Of a stretch of 64,000 nucleotides of DNA, positions 8,751-15,399 are shown piece by piece; within the stretch, counting starts at the first letter, position 1, and each line of letters begins with the position of its first letter. The stretch comes from an uncultured Pseudomonadota bacterium. GTDB lineage: Bacteria > Pseudomonadota > Gammaproteobacteria > Burkholderiales > SG8-39. The notes under the pieces are model-generated. The model saw nothing but the letters and a program-made list of their open reading frames with translations, was not told where the DNA came from and made no database searches. The stretch is from the NCBI GenBank assembly GCA_903921325.1, contig CAIXPL010000037.1, positions 351,621-415,620 on the forward strand, read 5' to 3'. Both the position numbers and the translations under genes were made by a program.

Positions 8751-9203
8751 ATGGCAGGCAAGTCAACTGACAAGCAGGTGATCCGGGCTGGCGTTCCGGA
8801 GACTGGCGGACCCATCAACATCGCTGTGCGTCACGGCGACATGGTCTATATCTCCGGGTTGCCGCCGTTCACGCCTGAGTTCTCCGCAGAGCTGCAAGCG
8901 GCGCGGCGCGAGGGCAGACCATTACCAAAGTATCCCGACATTCCGTTTGAGCAGCAGGTGCGCATCGTGATGGATGCGATGAAGCGGATCATGGAGGCGG
9001 TTGATTCGGACATGGACCATTTGCTGAAAGTGGTGGTGTGGCTGCGCGATCAATCGCAATCGGAGGTGTTTGATCGCATATATCGCGAGTATTTTTCCAG
9101 CCCCGAGGCGTGGCCGGCGCGCACCCGCATGCAGGCCGGACGCACGCCGCTGGATATGGGTTTGGAGGTCGATGCGATCGGGTATATCCCGACACGCACG
9201 TGA
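8751..9203 (+). CDS. RidA/YjgF/YER057c family protein
   Basis: A 150-residue RidA-superfamily protein with VYISGLPPF near residue 31 and a C-terminal PARTRMQAGRTPLDMGLEVD containing the conserved arginine. Family members deaminate reactive enamine/imine intermediates; relatives include 2-aminomuconate deaminase and the aminoacrylate deaminase RutC. It is longer than archetypal RidA (about 128) because of a charged insertion around residues 45-65. A good ribosome site (AAGGAG) lies about 8 bases upstream. It overlaps the solute-binding protein start as GTGA. Whether it acts on an amino-aromatic intermediate or only detoxifies is unknown. Confidence 0.82.
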   Translation: MAGKSTDKQVIRAGVPETGGPINIAVRHGDMVYISGLPPFTPEFSAELQAARREGRPLPKYPDIPFEQQVRIVMDAMKRIMEAVDSDMDHLLKVVVWLRDQSQSEVFDRIYREYFSSPEAWPARTRMQAGRTPLDMGLEVDAIGYIPTRT

Positions 9204-10171
9204 CGCGCGGCAGGCGCTGGCACCGCAGCGGCCTCCTTTTCCTGGCCGTGATTTGCCACAACGCGCCGGCACAGAATTGGCCTGTGAAGGCGATCAGGGT
9301 CATTGTGCCGTTCACCGCCGGCAGTGCAACCGATGTGGTGGCACGCACCGTTACCGAGCGACTGTCGCTGAATCTGGGGCGTGCCATCGTAGTCGAGAAC
9401 CGGCCCGGTGCCGGTGGCACCATTGGTGCGGCGATCGTGGCAAAGGCAGACCCCGATGGCTACACCGTGCTGGTGCAATCGGCCTCGCATACGGTCACGC
9501 CCACCACCTATCCGTCGTTGCCCTATGACACCGAGCGTGACCTGGCGGGTGTGACGCCCCTGGCGATGCAGCCCAATGTGCTGGTGGTCGCACCGAGCAA
9601 GGGCTACACCTCCGTTCGCGGACTGGTGACGATTGCTCAGGCGCACCCTGGCACGATCAACTACGCATCGGCCGGCATGGGCAGTGCCACGCATCTGAAT
9701 GCCGAGCGATTTCGTCTTGCTGCGCACATTGATGCCCAGCATGTGCCATTCAAGGGAACGCCTGAGGCACTGACCGAAGTGCTCACCGGGCGGGTTGATT
9801 ATTACTTCTGTCCGGTCGTATCGACTCTGTCCTATATCCATGATGGCAAGCTGCTTGCGCTGGCCGTGGGTTCGGCCAAACGCTCGGCGGTCTTGCCTGA
9901 CATACCGACGACGGTGGAGGCCGGGGTACCCAATTCGGCCTACAACTTCTGGGTCGGAATGTTTGTTCCGGGCAAGACGCCGCGGGCCATCGTGGCGCGA
10001 CTGCATGATGAGGTAATCCGTGCGATTGATTCCGAGGATGTGCGGCAGCGCTTCGCGCGGCTCGGTGCCGAACCATTTCCGCTGAGTCCGGAACAGTTCG
10101 ATGACTATGTGCACGCGGAAATCGTCGCGAATGCCGAATTGATCAAAGCAGCCCACATCAAGACGGAGTGA
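9200..10171 (+). CDS. Bug/TctC family periplasmic solute-binding protein
   Basis: A 323-residue tripartite tricarboxylate transporter receptor (Bug family). The start is the GTG at 9200, overlapping the RidA stop. A short signal peptide with arginines and a hydrophobic stretch probably ends at APA-QNWP near residue 25. Family segments include RVIVPFTAGSATDVVAR, VVENRPGAGGTIG and LPDIPTTVEAGVP. Such proteins bind carboxylated ligands, often aromatic or dicarboxylic acids, in the periplasm. No TctA/TctB membrane genes are nearby, as is common for the many orphan Bug proteins of Bordetella-like bacteria. Placement suggests it binds the substrate of the local pathway. Confidence 0.85.
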   Translation: MTRGRRWHRSGLLFLAVICHNAPAQNWPVKAIRVIVPFTAGSATDVVARTVTERLSLNLGRAIVVENRPGAGGTIGAAIVAKADPDGYTVLVQSASHTVTPTTYPSLPYDTERDLAGVTPLAMQPNVLVVAPSKGYTSVRGLVTIAQAHPGTINYASAGMGSATHLNAERFRLAAHIDAQHVPFKGTPEALTEVLTGRVDYYFCPVVSTLSYIHDGKLLALAVGSAKRSAVLPDIPTTVEAGVPNSAYNFWVGMFVPGKTPRAIVARLHDEVIRAIDSEDVRQRFARLGAEPFPLSPEQFDDYVHAEIVANAELIKAAHIKTE

Positions 10172-10173
10172 TC

Positions 10174-10277
10174 ATACGGTTTTCGCGACTGGCAACACGC
10201 GGCCCGCAACAAGACTCGGACAGCACCAAGACTCGGCACACCAAGACTACGGAACCGTATAGGCTTGGCGACTGGCA
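10174..10277. repeat. Cluster of short repeats before the hydroxyquinol dioxygenase
   Basis: The 162-base gap holds an inverted pair ATACGGTT (10174-10181) and AACCGTAT (10253-10260), a direct pair GCGACTGGCA (10185-10194 and 10268-10277), and three copies of CAAGACT(C/A) with CGG-like ends starting near 10209, 10227 and 10242. This could be a regulatory region for the dioxygenase gene. No clear -10/-35 pair is seen. Confidence 0.4.
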
Positions 10278-10333
10278 GAATGCAGTCAATAGCGAGACAC
10301 GAACTTCACACCGTTGGCATCAGGAGGCAGCCC

Positions 10334-11275
10334 ATGAGTACGCAGGATTTGAATGAGGACACCATCACCTCGGCCGTTCTGGCTCGCGCGCGCCGCGCCA
10401 AATCGGCGCGATTCAAAAAAGTCATCGGTAGTCTCGTTCGTCATTTGCATGACTTCGCGCGCGAAGTGGAGCTGACCGAAGAAGAGTGGGCCTACGGCAT
10501 CGATTTCCTGACCCGCACGGGGCAGAAGTGCGATGACAAGCGCCAGGAGTTCATCCTCTTGTCCGATACCCTCGGTCTGTCGACTTTGCTCACCCAGCTC
10601 AATCACCGCAGCCACGGTGATGAAACCGAGCAGACCGTTTGGGGGCCCTTTCACCGTCTCAAGACGCCACGCTTCCGGTTGGGTTCGAACATCTCCGAAG
10701 GTGTGCGCGGTGCGCCCTGCTTCGTCAATATCACTGTCAGGGACTCCGCCGGCAAGCCGGTGAAGGGCGCCACGGTCGATGTGTGGCACTCCGACGACGA
10801 CGGCTTCTACGATGTACAGCATCAGGAATGGAATGGCGCCATGCGCATGCGCGGCGTGTTCAAACCTGATACCGACGGCCGGGTCTGGTTTCGTACGATT
10901 TTGCCGACTGCGTATCCGGTACCAACCGATGGTCCGGTGGGCGAACTGCTCAAGGCATCCGCACGCCACCCGATGCGCCCCGCGCACATGCACTTTCTGA
11001 TCGAGGCGCCCGGCTACGACCGCCTGGTGACTCACGTATTCAACAACGGCGACAAGTATCTTGACTCCGATGCGGTGTTCGGTGTGCGCAAGTCTTTGGT
11101 ACGAACTTATCCAAAACACAAACCCGGCATTGCGCCCGATGGCACGCGCATGACCAAACCGTACCATACGCTTGACTTTGATTTCGTCATGCGGCCGGCC
11201 AAGCGTGCGACCAAGCGTGCGACCAAGCGTGCTGCCAAAAAGCGCAGTACCAAGCCGCGTAAATCAGCCAGCTAG
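10334..11275 (+). CDS. Hydroxyquinol 1,2-dioxygenase with lysine-rich tail
   Basis: A 313-residue intradiol dioxygenase. An N-terminal helical dimerisation domain (about residues 25-105) precedes the catalytic domain. The Fe(III) ligands are Tyr159 (DGFYD), Tyr194 (TAYPVP), His218 and His220 (PAHMHF). Similarity of the N-terminal half to hydroxyquinol and chlorocatechol dioxygenases, plus the nearby maleylacetate reductase, points to hydroxyquinol (benzene-1,2,4-triol) cleaved to maleylacetate. The start is the ATG at 10334 with AGGAGG 7 bases before it. The last 25 residues (about 289-313) are a basic tail made of RATK/RAAK repeats, encoded by a 12-bp tandem repeat, which I do not know from other members. 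Confidence 0.86.
   Translation: MSTQDLNEDTITSAVLARARRAKSARFKKVIGSLVRHLHDFAREVELTEEEWAYGIDFLTRTGQKCDDKRQEFILLSDTLGLSTLLTQLNHRSHGDETEQTVWGPFHRLKTPRFRLGSNISEGVRGAPCFVNITVRDSAGKPVKGATVDVWHSDDDGFYDVQHQEWNGAMRMRGVFKPDTDGRVWFRTILPTAYPVPTDGPVGELLKASARHPMRPAHMHFLIEAPGYDRLVTHVFNNGDKYLDSDAVFGVRKSLVRTYPKHKPGIAPDGTRMTKPYHTLDFDFVMRPAKRATKRATKRAAKKRSTKPRKSAS
11209..11244 (+). repeat. 12-bp in-frame tandem repeat encoding the basic tail
   Basis: Three head-to-tail units of about 12 bases (AAGCGTGCGACC, twice exact and once altered to end in GCTGCC) at the 3' end of the dioxygenase gene. They encode K-R-A-T/A units. Being in frame, copy-number change would lengthen or shorten the tail without breaking the gene. 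Confidence 0.75.
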
Positions 11276-11386
11276 CCTGACCGTTGCCCCGTGCACGGAG
11301 CGGATCGCGTGTCTGGGTCCGTGGCGGGAGCAGTGATGCCCTCGTGATGTGAAGCGTTTGATGTCGACACCAAGGAGTTCCATGCA

Positions 11387-11770
11387 GTGAATGCACCCGT
11401 AAACGGCATTGAAGAAATTCGCGCGCTTGAGGATCGTCGCTACAAGGCGATGATCGGACGTGATGTTGACGAACTGCGCGGCTTGCTTCATCGCGACCTC
11501 GTCTACACCCATTCCAACGCCGCAGTGGATTCGTTTGAATCTTATGTGCAGGCGATTGGCGGCGGTCGCTTTGACTACCGCAGCATTGAACGGGTCGAAG
11601 AAACCATCCGGCTCTACGGCGATACCGCAGTGGTCACCGGACAGGTGCGCATCGGGTTGATGATGAACGGTGCGCCGCGGCAGTTGAATAGCCGCTTTGT
11701 CAATGTCTGGCTGCGTAGCGGCGGTCAATGGCAGATGACCGCCTGGCAATCCACACCGATACCAGCCTGA
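11387..11770 (+). CDS. NTF2-like (SnoaL/DUF4440-type) protein
   Basis: A 127-residue cone-fold protein of the NTF2-like superfamily: an N-terminal helix pair (IRALEDRRYKAMIGRD), then LVYTHSNAAVDS and a C-terminal beta sheet ending in WQMTAWQSTP. The start is the GTG at 11387 with AAGGAG 9 bases upstream; an ATG at 11382 gives only two codons before a stop. It follows the dioxygenase after 111 bases. Such folds act as isomerases, hydrolases or binding proteins and the sequence does not tell which. Confidence 0.75.
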   Translation: MNAPVNGIEEIRALEDRRYKAMIGRDVDELRGLLHRDLVYTHSNAAVDSFESYVQAIGGGRFDYRSIERVEETIRLYGDTAVVTGQVRIGLMMNGAPRQLNSRFVNVWLRSGGQWQMTAWQSTPIPA

Positions 11771-11855
11771 ACCGGGCTGCAGCAAGGCGGCGCATCGGTG
11801 CAGCGAAGTCGTGATGCGGCGAATGCTGCCACTGGCTCGATTGCATTAGCAGCGA

Positions 11856-11885
11856 ACAGGGCTGCCACGCATCCTGGCGCCCTGT
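11856..11885. terminator. Hairpin between convergent genes, possible bidirectional terminator
   Basis: ACAGGGC (11856-11862) pairs with GCCCTGT (11879-11885), with an inner GCCA/TGGC stem and a one-base bulge. It sits between the convergent NTF2-like and nitroreductase genes. There is no T-run on either side, so strength is uncertain. Confidence 0.42.
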
Positions 11886-11907
11886 GTCGTTGCGCACGGT
11901 CGCGCCA

Positions 11908-12501
11908 TCAAAGCAGTTGGCAGGCCTCGTCAAATGCCAATCGCGGGCTACGCCCGAACAGCTTGCCGGGATCACCGTAACCCAGATTGCAGATGAAGTT
12001 GGTGCGGATCGATGTGCCGGCGAAAAATTCCGCGTCGACCTTGGGCATGTCGAAACCTGACATCGGACCGCAGTCCAATCCGAGCGCGCGTGCGGCCAGC
12101 ATGAAATAGGCCCCTTGCAACGTGCCATTGCGAAACGCCGTGGTCTCGGCGAGCGCTTGCTTGCCCTCGCCGCTGAACCAGGTCTTGGCATCGGGATTGT
12201 GCGGAAACAACTGCGGCAAACGCTCAGCGAATTGCAGGTCGTAGCCCACAATGGCCACCACCGGCGCGGTCATGGTCTTTTCCGTGTTCCCTGCGGACAA
12301 GGCAGGGCGCAGGCGTTCCTTGGCGGCCGCAGTGCGCAGAAAGACCCACCGTGCCGGCGAGCAATTGGCCGATGTCGGTCCCCATTTGAGCAAGTCATAC
12401 AGTTCGCGCAGCGTGTCGTCGCTCACCGGCCGGGCAAGCCAGCCGTTATGCGTGCGGGCGGTGCGGAACAGCAGGTCTCGTGCAGCGTCATCCAGGCTCA
12501 T
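11908..12501 (-). CDS. RutE-like nitroreductase (malonic semialdehyde reductase family)
   Basis: A 197-residue flavin nitroreductase-fold protein. The segments [31 protein letters not shown] and GPMSGFD are shared with E. coli RutE, which reduces malonic semialdehyde to 3-hydroxypropionate in the Rut pyrimidine pathway. Length matches RutE (196). FMN binding is expected. No other rut genes are present except the RidA-family gene (RutC is a RidA protein), so the enzyme may reduce a semialdehyde or a quinone/nitro compound from the catabolic region, or be a general reductase. Start ATG at 12501. Confidence 0.83.
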   Translation of the reverse strand: MSLDDAARDLLFRTARTHNGWLARPVSDDTLRELYDLLKWGPTSANCSPARWVFLRTAAAKERLRPALSAGNTEKTMTAPVVAIVGYDLQFAERLPQLFPHNPDAKTWFSGEGKQALAETTAFRNGTLQGAYFMLAARALGLDCGPMSGFDMPKVDAEFFAGTSIRTNFICNLGYGDPGKLFGRSPRLAFDEACQLL

Positions 12502-12544
12502 TGCAGCTCCCTATCGATAGTGGTCATATGGACGCAGGCGCCAG

Positions 12545-12588
12545 GTGCGCTGAAGCGCTCCCTCAAAGTGCGTTGAAGCGCCCTCTCA
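12545..12588. repeat. 23-bp-spaced imperfect direct repeat upstream of an unknown gene
   Basis: Two 21-base segments starting at 12545 and 12568 match at about 18 of 21 positions (core GTGCG-TGAAGCGC-TCA). The second copy overlaps the predicted -35 element at 12573-12578, so they could be an operator for the gene at 12638 or for the divergent nitroreductase. Confidence 0.45.
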
Positions 12589-12602
12589 GTCGGTAGTATA
12601 GT
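12573..12602 (+). promoter_or_regulatory. Predicted sigma-70 promoter of the unknown gene at 12638
   Basis: TTGAAG (12573-12578) and TATAGT (12597-12602) are separated by 18 bases. The start codon lies 35 bases downstream, preceded by GAAGGA. Confidence 0.5.
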
Positions 12603-12637
12603 GGCAGGTCATCCCTTGGCAGTACGAAGGACACTCG

Positions 12638-13186
12638 ATGCATACCGAAGTGCATGTCCATGGCGACATATCGCTCAAGCGCGGCGCCGGCAGTGCGGAG
12701 ATTGAACAGGCGCTGCGCCCCTGGCTCGAGTATGTCGATGTCGACTCACTGGCCGAGGCGACCAGCGCGCGTGACGAGGAACCCGGCATCGCCCTCGATG
12801 TCAGAAAGCGCGTGCTGCAGATCTGCTGGACCGGTTGGGTTGGGCGTAATTTTCAGCGCGCGCTCGAGTCGGCGCTGTCAGCGGTGTGCGAGTTTGCCGA
12901 GGGCGCGGCGGCCATTGAAGTGACGTACTACCAGGAGGATGGCCGCGACGAGTTCGGTGTTGTATTCGTCGGCCCCGATCCCACGGCCATCGAGCGGGCC
13001 AAGCGCGGCCGCCTCATCGAGGATGTCGCCATGCTCCTGTCGCGCCAGTTTGGTGAGCAGGAAGTGGGTCAGGTGGCCACGCTGATCGAACGCCTGTTCG
13101 AAGAGCAGGCACGCAGCCAGCAAGATCCTGCCAGCGCGCCAGCGGCAATTCGCGGCCCGATCTCGGGTCGCAAGCACCTGCACTGA
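12638..13186 (+). CDS. Conserved-looking hypothetical protein
   Basis: A 182-residue soluble protein whose function I do not recognise. I recall similar proteins opening with a VHVHGDI-type segment in other betaproteobacteria (possibly the family labelled DUF6806), but that memory is weak. Visible features are EVHVHGDISLKRG at the start, a central IEVTYYQEDGRDEFGVVFVGP segment at about residues 98-118, and a helical C-terminal third ending in a low-complexity tail. No signal peptide or membrane segment. The start ATG at 12638 has GAAGGA upstream, and a good promoter precedes it. It stands alone between the nitroreductase and the dcw region. Confidence 0.7.
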   Translation: MHTEVHVHGDISLKRGAGSAEIEQALRPWLEYVDVDSLAEATSARDEEPGIALDVRKRVLQICWTGWVGRNFQRALESALSAVCEFAEGAAAIEVTYYQEDGRDEFGVVFVGPDPTAIERAKRGRLIEDVAMLLSRQFGEQEVGQVATLIERLFEEQARSQQDPASAPAAIRGPISGRKHLH

Positions 13187-13242
13187 TCGCCGGCGATCGC
13201 CCTGATTGACGAGGCGCGGGCGCGCTGCCTCGCGCTCCTTAC

Positions 13243-13332
13243 TTGCGGCTGATTCCTTGCAACTGATTCCTTGCAACTGATGCCTTGCAGCTGATGCCTT
13301 GCAGCTGATGCCTTGCGGCTGATGCCTTGCAG
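13243..13332. repeat. Intergenic 14-bp tandem repeat, six copies plus a partial
   Basis: Units of 14 bases begin at 13243, 13257, 13271, 13285, 13299 and 13313. The commonest unit is TTGCAGCTGATGCC; early copies have TTGCGGCTGATTCC or TTGCAACTGATTCC. It lies in the 538-base gap between the unknown gene and mraZ. As 14 is not a multiple of three and no gene covers it, it is not coding. Apparent repeated peptides on the minus strand are artefacts. Confidence 0.85.
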
Positions 13333-13580
13333 CCACGTCGCTGTCGGCGCCGCCGCGACTGCAATAGGCGTGCAGCGCGTGGTGCGTGCGCCCCGCCCAT
13401 GCTCCGACGACTGATGCGCAGCCTTGCGAGTGCGCGTTTTTCGCAGCGGCGCGCTGCCGTTGCTGATAAACCACATTCGCAATGGGTGATAACTTACTGA
13501 TTCAGGCTGATTTTCCAGAATTATCCTTGAAAAAGTGTGCCTAAGTCCTTGTCCGAATTCAAAATTTCTCTCAAAGGTCG
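13333..13580. other. Non-coding stretch between repeat and mraZ promoter
   Basis: I find no convincing gene, tRNA or terminator here. Composition shifts from GC-rich to notably AT-rich from about 13490 onward, as expected on the approach to a promoter region. Confidence 0.5.
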
Positions 13581-13581
13581 C

Positions 13582-13610
13582 TTGACCCTCCTGAATTTTT
13601 CTCCTACAGT
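13582..13610 (+). promoter_or_regulatory. Predicted main promoter of the dcw cluster
   Basis: TTGACC (13582-13587) and TACAGT (13605-13610) are separated by exactly 17 bases, in an AT-rich stretch. The predicted transcription start is near 13617, giving a leader of about 110 bases before mraZ. Confidence 0.6.
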
Positions 13611-13643
13611 GGTGTTACGTGGTGTTTTGTGGCGAAAAAGGGT
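13609..13643 (+). promoter_or_regulatory. MraZ-box-like repeats with 10-bp period
   Basis: GTGGT (13609), GTGGT (13619), GTGGC (13629) and AGGGT (13639) recur every 10 bases, starting at the -10 element. MraZ proteins are known to repress their own operon by binding short TGGGN-type direct repeats with this spacing. The match to TGGGN is imperfect. Confidence 0.5.
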
Positions 13644-13724
13644 CGGGTGGTGGAGAAAGTGCCTTGAATCAGGGGCGCTCCGCACCCGGTTCAATCATTG
13701 GTCAACCGGCGGACCTAGAGCGCA

Positions 13725-14164
13725 ATGTTTCAAGGCGCAACCGATCTGGCATTCGATGCAAAGGGACGCATGGCGATCCCGACGCGTTATCGCGAGCACA
13801 TTTCCGCCGGCGGTGGCTTGGTCATCACCGCGCATCCGGACGGTTGCCTGCTGGTTTATTCGAGGGAGGCCTGGCTGCCGATTGGTTTGAAGCTGCAAGC
13901 GTTACCCAGCTTCAATGAACAGGCGCGCTGGTGGCAGCGGCTGCTGGTCGGCATGCCGAGGAGCTGACCCTGGATGGCGCCGGACGCGTGCTGGTATCGC
14001 CCAACTTGCGCGAATACGCCGGCATCGATCGCGCCGCCACGCTGGTCGGGCAGGTGTCGCATTTCGAGCTATGGGACACCCCGCAGTGGAAAGAAAAGCT
14101 TGCGGTGGCACGAAAAATGGCGAGCAACACTGCGCCGCCCGGTGCCGAGAGTTTCACCTTGTGA
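13725..14164 (+). pseudogene. mraZ: mraZ, transcriptional regulator of the dcw cluster, frameshifted
   Basis: The first 76 residues match MraZ (FQGATDLAFDAKGRMAIPTRYRE) up to WWQRLLVG, after which the frame ends at a TGA (13965-13967). The rest ([24 protein letters not shown] through [12 protein letters not shown]) continues in the -1 frame from 13952 to the stop at 14162-14164. One extra base at about 13952 would restore a protein of about 146 residues, the normal MraZ length, joining VG to [12 protein letters not shown] exactly as in family members. This is either a true one-base deletion or a sequencing error. I see no slippery heptamer for programmed frameshifting. MraZ is a DNA-binding ring protein that represses the dcw promoter. 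Confidence 0.82.
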
Positions 14165-14174
14165 GCCGGCGGCC

Positions 14175-15116
14175 ATGTCAAGCGCGCAACATCAACCCGT
14201 GCTGCTCGAAGAATCGCTGGCAGGGTTGGCGATCCGCGCGGACGGACATTATGTTGACGCCACCTTCGGTCGCGGCGGTCATTCGCGCGCCATTCTGCAG
14301 AAACTGGGGCCGGCAGGCCGCCTGCTCGCAGTGGATCGCGATCCGCAGGCCATTGCAGCGTCCGCTGCCATCGATGACCCGCGCTTTCATGCCGTGCACG
14401 CCGCCTTCGCCGACCTCGAGCGGATTCTCGCAGCACGGGGCTGGCCTGCTCTGGACGGATTGCTGTTTGACCTTGGTGTGTCCTCGCCGCAACTGGATAC
14501 CGCAGAGCGCGGATTCAGCTTTCGCATCGATGCACCGCTCGATATGCGCATGGACACCACGCGCGGTGAGACTGCCGCGCAGTGGATTGCAACTGCAAGC
14601 GAACAGGACCTGAAGGAGGTCATTTCCGGCTATGGCGAAGAACGGTTTGCTGGGGCGATTGCAAGGAAGATTGTTGCTGCTCGGCGCGAGCAACGTATTG
14701 ACACCACCGGCCGGCTTGCCGCGATCGTGGGTTCCGCGGTCCGCACGCGTGAGCCGGGCCAGGCCCCGGCGACTCGGACCTTCCAGGCTATACGGATTCA
14801 TGTCAATCAGGAGCTTGCGCAATTGTCGCTAGCGCTTGATCAGTCGCTCGATCTGCTGGCACCGCAGGGTCGCCTGGCGGTAATTGCCTTTCATTCATTG
14901 GAGGATCGTATCGTCAAGCGCTTCATGCGCGCTGCGGCCGATCCGTCGGCGGTACCCGAAGGATTGCCGCTGCGTGCAGCAGAAATGCCAGCCCCGCGCC
15001 TGCGTCTGGTCGCGCGCGCGCAGCGAGCGAGCGAGGCAGAAGTGAACCGCAATCCGCGTGCGCGTAGCGCCGTGCTGCGGATCGCCGAGCGGCTATCGCC
15101 ACGGGAAGGCCGATGA
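14175..15116 (+). CDS. rsmH: 16S rRNA (cytosine(1402)-N4)-methyltransferase RsmH
   Basis: A 313-residue SAM-dependent methyltransferase. HQPVLLEE at residues 6-13 and the SAM loop [11 protein letters not shown] at 27-37 identify RsmH (MraW). [10 protein letters not shown] and [14 protein letters not shown] are further family segments. It methylates C1402 of 16S rRNA near the P site. The start is the ATG at 14175, 10 bases after the mraZ remnant; the longer frame from 13974 overlaps mraZ and is rejected. It overlaps ftsL as ATGA. Confidence 0.95.
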   Translation: MSSAQHQPVLLEESLAGLAIRADGHYVDATFGRGGHSRAILQKLGPAGRLLAVDRDPQAIAASAAIDDPRFHAVHAAFADLERILAARGWPALDGLLFDLGVSSPQLDTAERGFSFRIDAPLDMRMDTTRGETAAQWIATASEQDLKEVISGYGEERFAGAIARKIVAARREQRIDTTGRLAAIVGSAVRTREPGQAPATRTFQAIRIHVNQELAQLSLALDQSLDLLAPQGRLAVIAFHSLEDRIVKRFMRAAADPSAVPEGLPLRAAEMPAPRLRLVARAQRASEAEVNRNPRARSAVLRIAERLSPREGR

Positions 15117-15397
15117 GACTCAATATCGTCCTGCTCGCCGTTCTCACCTTGTGTGCGCTCGCCGTGGTGTCCTCACAGCATCGGGCGCGACAGCTCTATA
15201 CCCGCCTCGAGCAGGAACAGAGCCGCGAGAAGCAGTTGAACGTCGAGTACGGTCAGCTGCAGATCGAGCAGAGCACCTGGGCCATGCATAACCGCGTTGA
15301 GCGCATCGCGGTGCAAAATCTTGGAATGCAGCCGGCCGATCCGCGTAGTACACGACTGGTCAGTGTGCCGGTCGATCCATCCGCGGGGCTGCGCTAG
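15113..15397 (+). CDS. ftsL: Cell division protein FtsL
   Basis: A 94-residue bitopic membrane protein: short cytoplasmic N-terminus, one membrane helix at about residues 3-20, then a periplasmic coiled coil (about 22-75) with a leucine/glutamine heptad pattern. FtsL forms the FtsQLB divisome complex with FtsB and FtsQ. Start overlaps the rsmH stop (ATGA) and the stop is 2 bases before ftsI. Sequence is poorly conserved in this family; position and topology carry the call. Confidence 0.9.
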   Translation: MRLNIVLLAVLTLCALAVVSSQHRARQLYTRLEQEQSREKQLNVEYGQLQIEQSTWAMHNRVERIAVQNLGMQPADPRSTRLVSVPVDPSAGLR

Positions 15398-15399
15398 CC

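Noticed and set aside
13243-13332. CRISPR array
   Set aside because: The 14-bp units are contiguous with no spacers and there are no cas genes. The same applies to 36019-36116.
12878-13474. Long minus-strand frame with repeated ISCKASAARHQLQ-type peptides
   Set aside because: It arises from the 14-bp repeat cycling through frames and overlaps the real gene at 12638. Composition and start signals do not support it.
13940-13970. Programmed -1 frameshift in mraZ
   Set aside because: There is no X-XXY-YYZ slippery heptamer at the switch point and no evident downstream pseudoknot; a simple one-base loss is more likely.
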